Made by a program: the position numbers and the translations under genes. Below the pieces are notes generated by a model. That model did no database searches. It saw only the letters and a program-made list of their open reading frames with translations, and was not told where the DNA came from. This document shows, piece after piece, positions 11,579-21,559 of a DNA stretch of 64,000 nt. The DNA comes from Magnolia sinica. Taxonomy: Eukaryota; Streptophyta; Magnoliopsida; Magnoliales; Magnoliaceae. Location: positions 2,170,001 through 2,234,000 of the forward strand of contig NC_080577.1 of the NCBI RefSeq assembly GCF_029962835.1. The letters run 5' to 3'. Numbering within the stretch: the first letter of the stretch is position 1; each line of letters begins with the position of its first letter.

Positions 11579-13843
11579 TGATGTTTAATTGACAAAAAAG
11601 AAAAAAAGAAAAAAAAAAAAACAAGAGAATCACCATCCATTAAGGAGATGTATACGAAATTCCAATACAAAGAACAAATCTACCACCCATTTGTTAGCAA
11701 AGAAATCTATTGAGGAGCTGACCTCTCCATGCCCATGTGTACCGTACATATGATTATAGGTAGGATCATCGGCTTTGCTTATGCCACTAGGCGTTTGATT
11801 AGGACATTGCACACTGATCTAAACACTTTGTCACATCTCTTCGATACAGATATGGTACTGATCATGGTGATTTCCTCTCGTATCTCTTGGTATGTCAGGA
11901 TGTCTGGTCATAAGCATTCTAAGGTGGGCTGACAACTTAGGTTAGGCGGGCATGGGCCAAGTCAATGGGGGGCCTTGTTAGGATCCTCACCCCCAGAAAA
12001 CAAACTATATGTGAGAGTTTCCCTTCATATGCTCGAATTGTTCTCAGATGTCCTGAGGGGCATCCTTACCTTGTTTGTTGGGTTGGTTCATGCTCGCCCA
12101 AATGAGCACCCTATTCTAAAAAGCAATTGAAGCTTGCTTCTATGGCACCAATTTGTTATACTAAAAACTTATTTACACAGGATGTGAAAATATGCAATAT
12201 GACATATTGGACTTCCATCCTCAAGTACTCTAGAAAAGTGGAATAAAAGAGCCTAGTCTTAAATAATAATAGAAATTGATGAATACTAAACTGTTTTGTA
12301 TTTATAGTTTTTTATGCTGGGTGATAATAAGAGTGCAAAACCTAATCTCACAAAGGCAGGAAAATGGTTTCCTCAATCAATCTCACATAGTGAGATTTTG
12401 CTGAATTATTATTAGCAAGTTGTATCTTTCAAAAAGAAAAAAGAAAAAGAGTACCACAAGTTGTGTGGCACCGTTTCCTGTAGGCGATCAGTTCTCTTTT
12501 GTTTAATCATTATGTGGTGGTTATCTGTTCATTGCAATGAGATGTTTCTAAAACTGCTTCTTTTTCCGATGACATGGTAGGAGTGTTACCTTGAAGTGCA
12601 TCATAACCATCCATGATAATTTTTATTTTTATAATGTCATTATTTTGTGCAAATTTTTTCACTATAATTTTAGTGCAAATGAGGTGTGTCGGTCCACTGA
12701 TGTTCATGACATCCACCCTGGACCACCATACACGCCTTACCTTGTTTGGCCCACAACTCATTTGCGCGACAATTGTGGTGAAAATGTTGCAGTTGATCAT
12801 TTTGTTTGTTTATATAGGCAGTTGGCTGGTACATGTAATAATAATAACAATAACAATAACAACAACAACAACAACCGCGAAGAGTATCACTACCTCTTGT
12901 GCTATGGTAATCATAGAATTCGATCAATCCTTTTTTCTGTTGTTAAGGTGGAGAACTGAACCCAGAATTTCGCTTTCTTTATGTTGTGACTTGTGACCCA
13001 AGATCTATTTAATCATCAATCCAACCACCATTCACAAATTTTCTTTTTCTTATTCATGAATAGATCTCTTTACTACAATTCTTATTCATGAATAGATATC
13101 TTTACTGCAACTTGGGAATTGGTATGATAATGATGAGAAGTCATGTGATGAGGTATTCCATCTGCCTTCAGGAGGTTTGGGGAAGCACTAAACTGAATCA
13201 TATACTCGCTGATTGTTGCAGGTATGCTCACTCTTTATGTGATGTCATTCATCGGATCTACACACATATGGAGTTCGTGTCATTTGAGGATGATGACCTA
13301 GAAGCCTCTGGGTCCTTACCCAACAGCGACAAAAATGATGGGCATCAAGCTAGTGAAGAAGAAAATGACATTGGGGGAAATGCAGGTGTCGGAACTACAG
13401 GAGTTTCCAAGAAGAACAACATGTCGGCAGAAGACGAATCTCCTTGCCTGCAAGAGAGTGACATGAAGAGTCTGCATGAAGTTAGAGATACGCTGCAAGA
13501 GCGTAGGCTAATGGAAGCTCAGGAAAGAAGAGAGAGGGCTAGGAGGTTTTCATCTTTCACAAGCTGGGGGCCGGACTTGCGGAGAGTTTGGGCCCCTAAG
13601 AATCCAATTCCAAGGGTGGTGAGAGCAAATACAGGATCTCTTTGCAAGCCTTCGGATAGAAGGAAACGGTCGCGTGGTTGCAACGATGTGGTGCTTGAGA
13701 CTCCAATGGCAGGGCCGAAACATGGGTGCATGAACGAGGTTAATGATAGAAAACATGCGAATTATGGGATCAATTCATGTGGTTCTGTTTCAAAGGCATT
13801 GTTCCGGAACGATGATGATACCACAGCCAGCACAATTCCTTAA
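6289..13843 (+). CDS. Conserved plant nuclear protein, candidate Treslin/Sld3-like replication factor
   Basis: Three coding exons: 6289-8546, 8652-8843 and 13222-13843. Together they give 3072 nt, 1023 aa plus stop, and the reading phase is preserved at both joins (...KVRE|HELQILFRMEMLQS... and ...GRTIKTR|YAHSLCDVIHRIYTHM...). The N-terminus (RIVFLIDLHPLLHL) looks like the first strand of a vWA-like fold. Residues 512-519 are a basic nuclear-localisation-type cluster (KRRRHKK). Residues about 564-580 are a basic segment (LRFLKCWMKQMKR). Residues about 900-923 are a charged helix (ERRLMEAQERRERARR), followed by SSFTSWGPDLRRVWAPKNP. VVLETP near 974-979 is a possible kinase-type TP site. By memory this matches a single-copy plant family linked to Treslin/TICRR, which recruits CDC45 at replication origins. 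I cannot verify that, so the exons are sure and the function is tentative. Confidence 0.75.
8547..8651 (+). other. U12-type (minor spliceosome) intron
   Basis: This is a 105-bp intron of the 1023-aa gene. The donor reads GTATCCTTAT, matching the U12 consensus RTATCCTTT at its first eight bases and unlike a U2 donor. TTCCTCAAT at 8634-8642 differs from the U12 branch-site consensus TTCCTTRAY at one position, and its branch adenosine lies about 10 nt before the AG at 8650-8651, the spacing minor introns need. Splicing here keeps the frame; reading through gives a stop at 8557. Confidence 0.85.
10440..10860 (+). mobile_element. Foldback MULE-type element, intronic copy
   Basis: This shows the shared layout: left arm 'tgttttatccaagctgtcca', core 'cctggatgaagagaaaacac' plus 'aaatatcagctt', and right arm 'gataaaatatacatatatta' then 'gtggggcccac'. 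It matches the reference copy at 51977-52529 along its length but lacks clear outer ends. Confidence 0.7.
11438..11654 (+). repeat. Duplicated block with expanded (GT)n
   Basis: Two tandem copies of a unit made of (GT)n, 'gatgatgtttaattgacaaa', an A-rich tract and 'gaatcaccatccattaagga'. The first GT run (11440-11459) is about 10 repeats and the second (11528-11577) about 25. The duplication must predate the length divergence of the microsatellite. Confidence 0.9.
12836..12875 (+). repeat. AAT/AAC microsatellite
   Basis: An (AAT)n tract that grades into (AAC)n, about 40 bp, inside the long intron. It accounts for the poly-N and poly-T reading frames around it. Confidence 0.9.
13048..13111 (+). 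repeat. 32-bp tandem duplication
   Basis: 'tcttattcatgaatagat' plus 14 more bases is repeated head to tail (13048-13079, 13080-13111) with three differences. It lies about 110 bp before the third exon's acceptor. Confidence 0.9.
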
Positions 13844-14800
13844 CATCCGTGGGATGCCTCTCCATGCATGAATGAGGTTGTAATGCATATTTGCCAGCAC
13901 CACTCCAGCATTAGTTAGAAATGAATCAAATGCCAAAGAGATTCTTGTCCTCATGAACTGGAGGAATTAAGGATTTTGCACCAAAAAAGAAGGATTCCAT
14001 GCATGTAATGTCCATAAGTTTGGAGGGAGATTCTTGATCTGATTGGGCCACCATGAATGTTGGATTCTCTGCAATCTGCTGTTCGATCTTTGCCACATTC
14101 TCACTGGATGTAGATTGCTACTTTGTTCTACTCCACACTGTATATTTGTCGACCTCGGATCAAACATCAAGGTTCTTTCAACGTGGTGCGATTTTTGTTG
14201 CATTCTCATCTCCCAACGGAATTCAGGCCCCACCAAAACATGGGCCTTGCACGAACGCAATCCTGGGAACATCAAACAGTTTGTAAGAAATATGAGAATT
14301 AGGCCTGAACCCGCATATTAAATTAGAATATAGCTTTTGTTAGTGAAAAGAGATAACAAACTTTGATACTCTGGCAGAGCGCGATGGATGATACGCAGGC
14401 ACCTAGAAATTACTAAGAGATTGTGTACACATTGTATAAGCAAGGTATATTAAACTGTCCGGATTATAGTCCCAGTTTAGATGTATCATGAACCAAAAAT
14501 TTCAGTTGTTTGATTGACTGTGGTATCGGTGGACGTGTGTTGGAGCGTTGAAAAATAAAAATATCCAATGGTCTTATTTCAACAAGCCAGTGTCCATGAA
14601 TCGGAGGTCAGGATTATTCAACCAATCTGATTTTGGAACCGTGGCTCAGCGACAGTGAATTCCACGGCTTAGTCGGTTTAATTCGGATTTAATGTATGCC
14701 AAGTGTCATATGCTGCGTAGTATCATTTACCTCATCTTGATTGATTTTCAACCCTGGAAATAGAAATATTGCAGAAGTGCACTGTTTCAGACAAGTGTTG
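13844..14800. other. 3' flank of the 1023-aa gene, no further gene
   Basis: This includes the 3' untranslated region of the upstream gene. Reading frames on both strands at 13967-14321 overlap each other and show no domain. Nothing else is recognised. Confidence 0.5.
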
Positions 14801-14804
14801 ATAG

Positions 14805-15110
14805 GGTCACATAGACTTGGATGTGTTGATAGAGGGTCACATAGACCTGGATCTGGATGAAGGGAAAGCACAAGTAGCAGCCTGATCCAATACTTGTGGC
14901 CCCCAGGAGCTTTTTACTGGTGGGAATTCAATCCCTACAGTGTGGTCCACCTGAGATTTGGATCTGCCTCATTTTTGGAACCATCGGTTAAAATGATCTG
15001 GAAAAACGGATGGACGTTGTGGATATACAACACATACATTGAGGTAGGCCCCACACCCACTAAGCTGTTACCCCTGCCTCACCTAATCCGTGCCCGACTT
15101 TTTGGGTGCG
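14805..15110 (+). mobile_element. Foldback MULE-type element, right half only
   Basis: This starts within the core ('cctggatctggatgaaggga') and continues through the full right arm ('ctgaaaaacgg'-like, 'acacatacattgaggtaggc') to an outer end containing 'cacctaatccgtgcc', the complement of the family terminus GGATTAGGT. The left arm is missing. Confidence 0.65.
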
Positions 15111-15479
15111 AGAACTGGATCACCTACACCCGGAAATTCCTGCCTTCAAAAATCTCATCAGGTTGGCCACGCGAATTAATGGACGGCCGACGGCCTGACT
15201 AAAACATAAAGGTATGACCCACATGATGAGCGGACTTTCCTGGATTTTGTGTGACGTGATCTTGATGGTGGGGCTTACCACTTGCATGGAACCTAACACA
15301 AATAGGGTTATAAATAGGCTAGCCGACAACAATCAAAATTGAAATTTTGAATAGGCCCTGCCAGGTAAGCTGATTCAAACCGTAACTGGGAGTGGGAGCC
15401 ACGTGGGTACGATCCTTCGTGTTCAGCCTAGAACAAATATTAAAAAAAAAAAAAAAAAAAAAACCAATTTGCTCTGGAA

Positions 15480-15760
15480 CTCAAGTAGGCTACACCATTG
15501 GAAAATAGTTGGGATGGGCATCCACCACGTCAATTTTGTGTAGGGTCCACTGTGGCGTTTATATTCCATCCAATCTATTCATTGATGCGCCTCATCTAGA
15601 TGAAATTATTAAACAAAAACCAATCTATTCATTGATGCGCCTGATCTAGATGAAATTATTAAACAAAAAATCACACTATTTCGACACTCAAAGTGGTCCA
15701 CACCACATGAATTTCGAGGTTTTTCTATGATTTTATACTGGGTAGCTCATCGAGTATTTA
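15480..15760 (+). repeat. Dispersed repeat family E copy with an internal 2 x 50-bp tandem duplication
   Basis: The phrases 'agttgggatgggcatcca' and 'ttccatccaatctattcat' recur at about 57990-58085 and 59430-59520. Inside it, 15570-15619 and 15620-15669 are the same 50 bp ('ccaatctattcattgatgcg' onward), differing at one base. Confidence 0.65.
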
Positions 15761-16640
15761 ATTAGCCCGATTTTGGTATCAAGGCCAAAGAAGGTGGAGG
15801 TGTCCCTGATGGACGGGATGGATTTCATGCAAGTGAAATCGTTTTCCCAATTTAGAGAAAGTGACTTGTGTGCGGCTACTTGGTCCAGGCACGCAATCGT
15901 TTTTCATTTAAAAATCAGGTCTTGGTGGGACACATTTACTTTTCCCGGGTCTTAGATGGGTCTGGCGGGAGTTGTGGTTGGGTCGGGTCCATCGAAGGAT
16001 GGCCCTAATTGGATCCATATAAAGTCAGGTCAACATCTGGTCGAGCTTGATTTTAAAAGGTCCCAAACCCGAACCATTTAGGCGATTTGGGCCAAACATC
16101 TGGACCCAAGCCCCCTTATCGGTCCTACGACCCGCGACCCGATCCATTTGCACCGTTAATCTCCAACCTGCCCGAACAAGACTCTTGACCTGTCTAGCCG
16201 ACATGTACGGTCCATCTTAAAAACACAGTAATCAATGCCCTGTCCACCTCGCTGAATGTACAGTCACAATCGCATGCAGCAGCCACCACAGTTGCGTTCC
16301 TAAATCGTACACGTAGATCCCAATCTGTGGGGCCCACTAGTTGTATTTATGTGTAAAATCCACTCCAGGTTCCATCATCGGGCTAAAAACAATCCAGATG
16401 GGCCACTCCACAGGTAACAATGATGATGGGATGCCAAACATACACATCTTTCATCAAACCCCCTAATCATGTAAGTTAGGACGAGATATATATTAATCTC
16501 ACTGGGGTAGGAGTTTTCTATTGAGCTTAGAAAGTTTCAATGTACGGTTCAAATAAGTTTTCTTACCAGATGGACGGAATGGATTTACATATGCAACATG
16601 GTGGGTCCCACAGATCGTGAGCGTTTTACGCAGCTGCGTA
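15761..16640. other. Non-coding, no gene recognised
   Basis: The region has degenerate repeat phrases such as 'gtggggcccactagttg' near 16328 and 'gtgggtcccacagatcg' near 16600. No open frame with protein character is seen. Confidence 0.45.
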
Positions 16641-16674
16641 AACCAGGTGTCGTAAAGGAGTGTCGCCACGTTTA

Positions 16675-16821
16675 TACGTCAAAGACCAGAGAGTGGTAGA
16701 GAAAATAAGCAGAGCAGCAGCGAGAAGAGCTAGGGTTAGGCTTTCTACGATTTCTCATAAGAGAAAAGACATCTAGGGTTAGGGTTTCTGCAATTTTTCA
16801 AAAGCAACAGCTGCAGTAGCT
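16675..16821 (+). promoter_or_regulatory. eIF1A leader with telo-box repeats
   Basis: TAGGGTTAGG at 16731 and TAGGGTTAGGG at 16774 are telo-box motifs (complement AACCCTA), which are common just upstream of plant translation-machinery genes. They start two copies of a unit of about 43 bp (16731-16773; 16774-16808) that is multiplied in the pseudogene at 62740-63096. TACGTCA at 16675 is an ACGT-core element. No clear TATA box is seen. Confidence 0.6.
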
Positions 16822-17259
16822 ATGCCGAAGAACAAGGGAAAGGGAGGAAAGAACAGGAAGAGGGGGAAGAACGAGGCCGACGATGAGAAGCGGGAGCTGG
16901 TTTTCAAAGAAGACGGGCAGGAATATGCGCAGGTCCTTCGGATGCTCGGCAACGGCCGATGCGAGGCCATGTGCATCGACGGCACGAAGCGGCTCTGCCA
17001 CATCCGTGGCAAGATGCATAAGAAGGTCTGGATCGCGGCCGGCGACATCATCCTCGTCGGCCTCCGCGACTACCAGGACGACAAGGCTGACGTCATCCTC
17101 AAGTACATGCCCGACGAGGCCCGTCTCTTGAAGGCCTACGGTGAGCTCCCGGAGAATACCCGCCTCAACGAGGGCATCACTGCCGGCCTCGACGAGGAGG
17201 ACGATGGGGCCGGAGACGACTACATCGAGTTTGAGGATGAGGACATCGACAAGATCTAG
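16822..17259 (+). CDS. Translation initiation factor eIF1A
   Basis: A single-exon gene of 145 aa. eIF1A binds the A site of the 40S subunit and, with eIF1, promotes scanning and start-codon selection in the cytosol. The N-terminal tail is basic ([17 protein letters not shown]). The OB fold runs from about residue 25 to 110, with the conserved stretches [31 protein letters not shown] and [19 protein letters not shown]. The C-terminal tail is acidic and ends DEDIDKI, the usual end of the family. Length and lack of introns are normal for plant eIF1A. The start has the context gctATGc. GC content is clearly higher than in the surroundings, which fits a strongly expressed gene. Confidence 0.97.
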   Translation: MPKNKGKGGKNRKRGKNEADDEKRELVFKEDGQEYAQVLRMLGNGRCEAMCIDGTKRLCHIRGKMHKKVWIAAGDIILVGLRDYQDDKADVILKYMPDEARLLKAYGELPENTRLNEGITAGLDEEDDGAGDDYIEFEDEDIDKI

Positions 17260-18500
17260 GGCTTGTTTGGTGTGGTGATTCTCACACTCTTTGGTAATAT
17301 GTGGTCTCTGTGCTAGTATCTTCTTTTTTTTTTTCCTTTGATATTTTGCTTTGATTATGGATGGGATGAAATAATTACAGCGAATTAACACTTGTTTCCT
17401 TTTCTTACGTTTTTCTTTGGAATACATATACACCCCATATACTCATCATGGTTTTCATGTGGATGAGATTGGATGATTGTTGTTTTATGATGTTATGGTG
17501 ATTTGGGTTTAATAATTTAATTTTCCTTCTCCTCCTTCCTCTCCTTTAACTGGGTGGATCTTTTTTTTTTTTTTTTTCCGTTTCTTTTTTAGATGTTGAC
17601 AGTGGTGATGATGATGAGGTTGGTGCTTGTAGTTCTTTTGTTAATGTTTTCAAATTGACGCGGTGTGTCAAAATTGCTTGCATAACTGGTTGTGGTGTGT
17701 TAGAATTATTATTGGGATCTTTGTTTTGTTTGCTCTTCAAGACTCTTCAATGGATCTTTGAGCTGCACATATTGTTCAAGGCCTACGCCCTTCTATAAAC
17801 AATAGATACTTCTATTTGCTGTAGGTGTTTTCTATCCCAGCCTACATCTTAATTGCGGCCACAAATATTGCGATTTTATCACGGACTTTTGATTAAACGA
17901 TATTATTGATAATAGTGCTAGATTTTCAAAATCTTGGCAGTTCTTTATTTTTCACGATTATAAAATATTTAAGTCGATACTTTTATATTCATTTAAAAAA
18001 AAAAATAGCTAGTAAATTTTTTTGAAGGGTAAAATATTTAGTAATTGATAATAAATATTTAATGTTCAGCGAATTTTGCAGATGATCTCTGAAGATCTCC
18101 CCAGAGATTCCTGGGCCGAGAAATTGCCGACGACAAGATTTGTCACTGTGATCTTAGTTCCATTTGTGGAGTCGTATGGGTTGTAGTTTGCTCTCCACCA
18201 GAAATTTCTTGGTTCCCATGTCGTTTTTAAAAAAAAAAATTCAAGTTGAAACTTTGTTCTGCTAGGACTTGTTGGAAATAGCAATCAAAGCTTTTTCGTA
18301 ATTAAATTCTCACAAACAAGATATGAGCTGAAATTTGTGAGACAAATGCGAGTTTTCCCTTTGCTATCTAAACAAGACACCCAAAAATGGAATTCAATAG
18401 TGCTTATGGAATCCATGAGAATCCATCATTGGACGCTTTTCTTGTCCAATGATCCAGACAAGCACTTGGTGATAATTTGTTGATCTAAGCTTTATTCTTC
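17260..18500. other. eIF1A 3' flank and intergenic sequence
   Basis: This contains the eIF1A 3' untranslated region (T-rich runs at 17325-17337 and 17563-17579). Bases 17446-17513 resemble 226-283, and 18110-18165 resemble 6090-6162. No gene is seen. Confidence 0.5.
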
Positions 18501-18501
18501 C

Positions 18502-18975
18502 AGAACCCAATTTGCAAGGTCTGTTGGAGTGGGGATAATGGCTTTAGAAACCTATTTACAAGTTCTGTTGGAATGGGGATTATGGTTTTAGAACCCAGTT
18601 TACAAGTTCTGTCGGATTGGGATTATGGCTTTAGAACCCAATTTACAAGCTCTGTTAGAGTGGGGGTCATGGCTTTAGAATCCAATTTTACAAGCTCTGC
18701 TGGGGTGTCGATTGTGGATTTTTAGAGCCCAATTTTACAAGCTCTGTTGGGGTGGGGATTATGGCTTTAGAACCCAATTTACAAGCTCTGTCGGTGTGAT
18801 GATTATGGCACTTTAGAACCCAATTACAAGTTCTGTAGGAGGGATGATCTTGGCTTTAGAACCCTAGTTACTAGTTCTGTAGGAGTGATGATCATGGCTT
18901 GAGAACCCTAGTTACTAGCTCTGTTGGAGTGCAGATCATGGCTTCAGAACTCAATTTTACAAGTTCTGGTGGAGA
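18502..18975 (+). repeat. Minisatellite, about 11 units of 43-49 bp
   Basis: The unit is approximately 'acaagctctgttggggtggg' + 'gattatggctttagaaccca' + 'attt'. Eleven iterations can be followed by the 'tctgtNgg' phrase. The last three units share 'aaccctagttactag', showing local homogenisation. It has no open frame. Confidence 0.9.
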
Positions 18976-19139
18976 TGGCTCTCTCCCCTGACCCATGTCG
19001 AGACTAGTGATAGACGTAATGGTCAATAAATTGCTTTCTACTTGACGCCCAGCTACTTGACTCTGAAACACAACTATGGGGCAGGGTTGGCAAGATTTAA
19101 CATGCTGGAGACTGAACTTCTGTTGCTACCAGTGTTCGA

Positions 19140-19865
19140 AATATCGGTATCGCGTTACGTATCGCATTCTTGGGATATGGATACATATCGGTTATTGCAT
19201 GGGATATATCGGTTGTATCGTGTGATGTATCGCTATTGTTGGAAACATAGGGAAACATTGGGAAATTGGTTGAATTTTTCGATGAAACTTTGGTGATTGT
19301 TAAAAAAGACATCAATACACACTTATAAATCAAAACATTACAAAAACGAGTACACATAATATGTTTTCTTTGTATGGGGTCCTAATCTATGCGTTGTCTA
19401 ACTAAATTGATGCAAGTATATTCGATGTCTATTCATATAATTTATAAATGTAAAAAGATGTGTGGAAACACAAACAATACATTCAAAAGCGAAAGAAGAA
19501 TCACTATATTAGGTCACAGACATATTTGATGTGATGTTTGATCACAGATCGCAAACGATTTGCGAGAAATTGAAATTTTTGAATTTTTTTCAATTTTTTG
19601 CAACTCGGCCCATCTCCTTCAAATCTCGAAATCAAAGCTCCCAATCCATGATTTTTCATGCATAACATGAAAAATCATGAATTTGTAACAATTTGACACT
19701 ATTTTAACATGATTTACAGAAAATAAGAGCATCAAAATTCGAAAATGCTCACTAGATCGAACATGTGGGATATATTGCACTACTTGTGCGTTTCGTATCG
19801 CACTGGTGGGATACAAGATATATCGTGGGATATATCGGCCGATATCGTCGATATTTAAAACAGTG
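19140..19865. mobile_element. Non-autonomous hAT-type element (TATCG-rich)
   Basis: The 726-bp element starts CAGTGTTCGAAATATCG and ends CGATATTTAAAACAGTG, which are imperfect inverted repeats. The exact 8-bp target duplication 'gttgctac' flanks it (19132-19139 and 19866-19873), as in the hAT superfamily. Both sub-terminal regions are rich in TATCG/CGATA words, likely transposase-binding repeats. The AT-rich interior encodes nothing recognisable. Confidence 0.85.
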
Positions 19866-20221
19866 GTTGCTACCCATAAGAATATATGAGTGAGGATAGA
19901 AAGAAAAGTAAGGAGGGGGGATTCAACACTAAAATGTGGAGTTTCGTGGGTCCCGCATGCTTTCATTGAAATAAGGTGTAGAAAGCATAAAAGAGCTTGA
20001 ATGAGCATGATTTTCAGGTCAGTGTTTTTTTTATTGTCTGGCAATGGTTTCATTGTTAGATGTCGTAGGCATTTCTGTTGGTTGGCAAGTATCTTATTTC
20101 ACCTTAAAGCATGTCAAGTAGGTTTATGGCATGGGTTGGCAACTTGGCATATAAAGGTGGAGAGTAAGGAGGCATTTAGTTATCCCATCTAGGAAAGAAT
20201 TTTATGGAATACATGTCGATC

Positions 20222-21550
20222 TTTTTTTTTCTTTGAAAGGCAAATAATTATATTAAGAAAAGCCTGAAGGCAGAAAAATACAACACACAGGAACAAGGAT
20301 AGGAAAAAAAAAACCTCAGTGAGGATCCCAATCCCTTGTGAGGGAGAACACCTTAGACAGTATTAATATTCCTGAAACAGTGATCATTCTGCTCCCCCGA
20401 AATGGTCCATAAATCAACAAGCAACAAGTCTCCATTTATTACCACAGGCATACCATCATGCCAAGACGAAAAAAAAGGCATGGTCCAAGAAAGGTATAAA
20501 ATTGGAAAATATCATACCAATTCTCATCAATGAAAGGGCAGCGAAGGAAAAGGTGCTCGACAGATCCTGCATCCTTTTTGCAAAGGACACAAATGTTAGG
20601 AATGGGCATCCCATGCTTGTGAAGGTTGTCGACAGTGAGAATTTGATTTTGGCCCACTACCTTTGGTGGGGCACCATATGACCACAACGATGAACATTTG
20701 AGAAGGGGCTTATATGGCGAATACAATCATTTAAGGATTTAACAGTAAAGGAGCCTGATTTTTCTCTCAAGCAACGAAGGGAGTCTGATTCTTCCGGGAC
20801 CAGCGCAACACCTTGAAGATGAGAAAGAAGTTTGCAAAGCTCATCTAGCTTGATATCATTCAGGTCACCCCTACAAGGGGGAAGCCAGATCCCTTCTCCT
20901 TCCAATCGGCAAAAACAGTCCGCCACAGAAATGGTGTCCGAAACGCTGAGGGCTGTGAGGTTAGGGTAACCAGGCATCGTCCCAAAAACGGATCCTATAA
21001 CCATCCCAAACTTGCGGGTCTAGCTGCACAATCAGATTCTAGATGGCCGAGGCTTTGTACAAAGATGAGTACTTAGATTTTCAGCTGAAAGGGGAAGTGC
21101 CATATTTGCCTGCTATAATTGACCGCCTCAAGAATGAATCATCACACCCAAATCTCCAGATCCACTTGCCGAAAAGAGCATTGTTCATGTCCTCCAACTG
21201 CCCGATGCCTGCTCCACCTTCCAAAGCCAGTTTGCACACTTCATTACAATTGTGTAAATGGAATTTTTGTTTTTCCGATGCCACCCCGTTTGTTGCAGTC
21301 CCTTCTCAGGTTCTCTATCTTCGAAATCACTATTTTGGCGCACTTGAGTAATGAGTAGTAGCATAGCGGATGGTTTGAAAGGGCTACCTTTATAAGGTCA
21401 GCCTGCCTCCAAGGGAGAGGTGTCTACTCATCCACAGAGACAGTTCTTGCTCCATCCTTTCTAAGACCATCTCCCAAAGATGCTTTGGGGGCTTACCTAT
21501 ACACAGTGGCAAACCCAAGTAAGAGGATGAATACCCAAAACCTCACATTT
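20222..21550 (-). mobile_element. 5'-truncated LINE (L1-type)
   Basis: Read on the minus strand, conceptual fragments include an end of reverse transcriptase and linker (LEGGAGIGQLEDMNNALFGKW at about 21170-21250) and a zinc-binding RVT-associated region (CVLCKKDAGSVEHLFLRCPF near 20520-20600). The 3' end reads 'cttaatataattatttgcct' and then an A-rich tail (plus-strand T run 20222-20230), typical of plant L1. The body is split among frames and lacks the endonuclease and most of the RT, so it is an inactive 5'-truncated insertion. Similarity may extend to about 21720. Confidence 0.8.
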
Positions 21551-21559
21551 GCCACTTCA

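Larger units (their letters stand above)
8844..13221 (+). other. 4.4-kb intron filled with repeats
   Basis: Donor ccag|gtatgctg and acceptor ttgcag|gtatgctc. Inside are family D-like copies (about 10150-10400 and 10930-11210), a foldback element (10440-10860), a duplicated GT microsatellite block (11438-11654), an AAT/AAC microsatellite (12836-12875) and a 2 x 32-bp tandem duplication (13048-13079 and 13080-13111). There is no nested gene. Confidence 0.8.

Noticed and set aside
11367-11636. Histidine/threonine-rich 89-aa frame
   Set aside because: It is produced by the (GT)n microsatellites.
13088-13221. ATG-initiated frame starting at 13088 as a separate gene
   Set aside because: It is in phase with exon 3, but its first 45 codons are intron sequence. 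The acceptor at 13220-13221 and continuity with the 8652-8843 exon explain the coding part.
16798-17433. 211-aa minus-strand frame over eIF1A
   Set aside because: It is antisense to eIF1A and exists because of the biased codon use of that gene.
19619-20053. 144-aa minus-strand frame
   Set aside because: It runs through the hAT-type element and its flank and shows no domain or conserved character.
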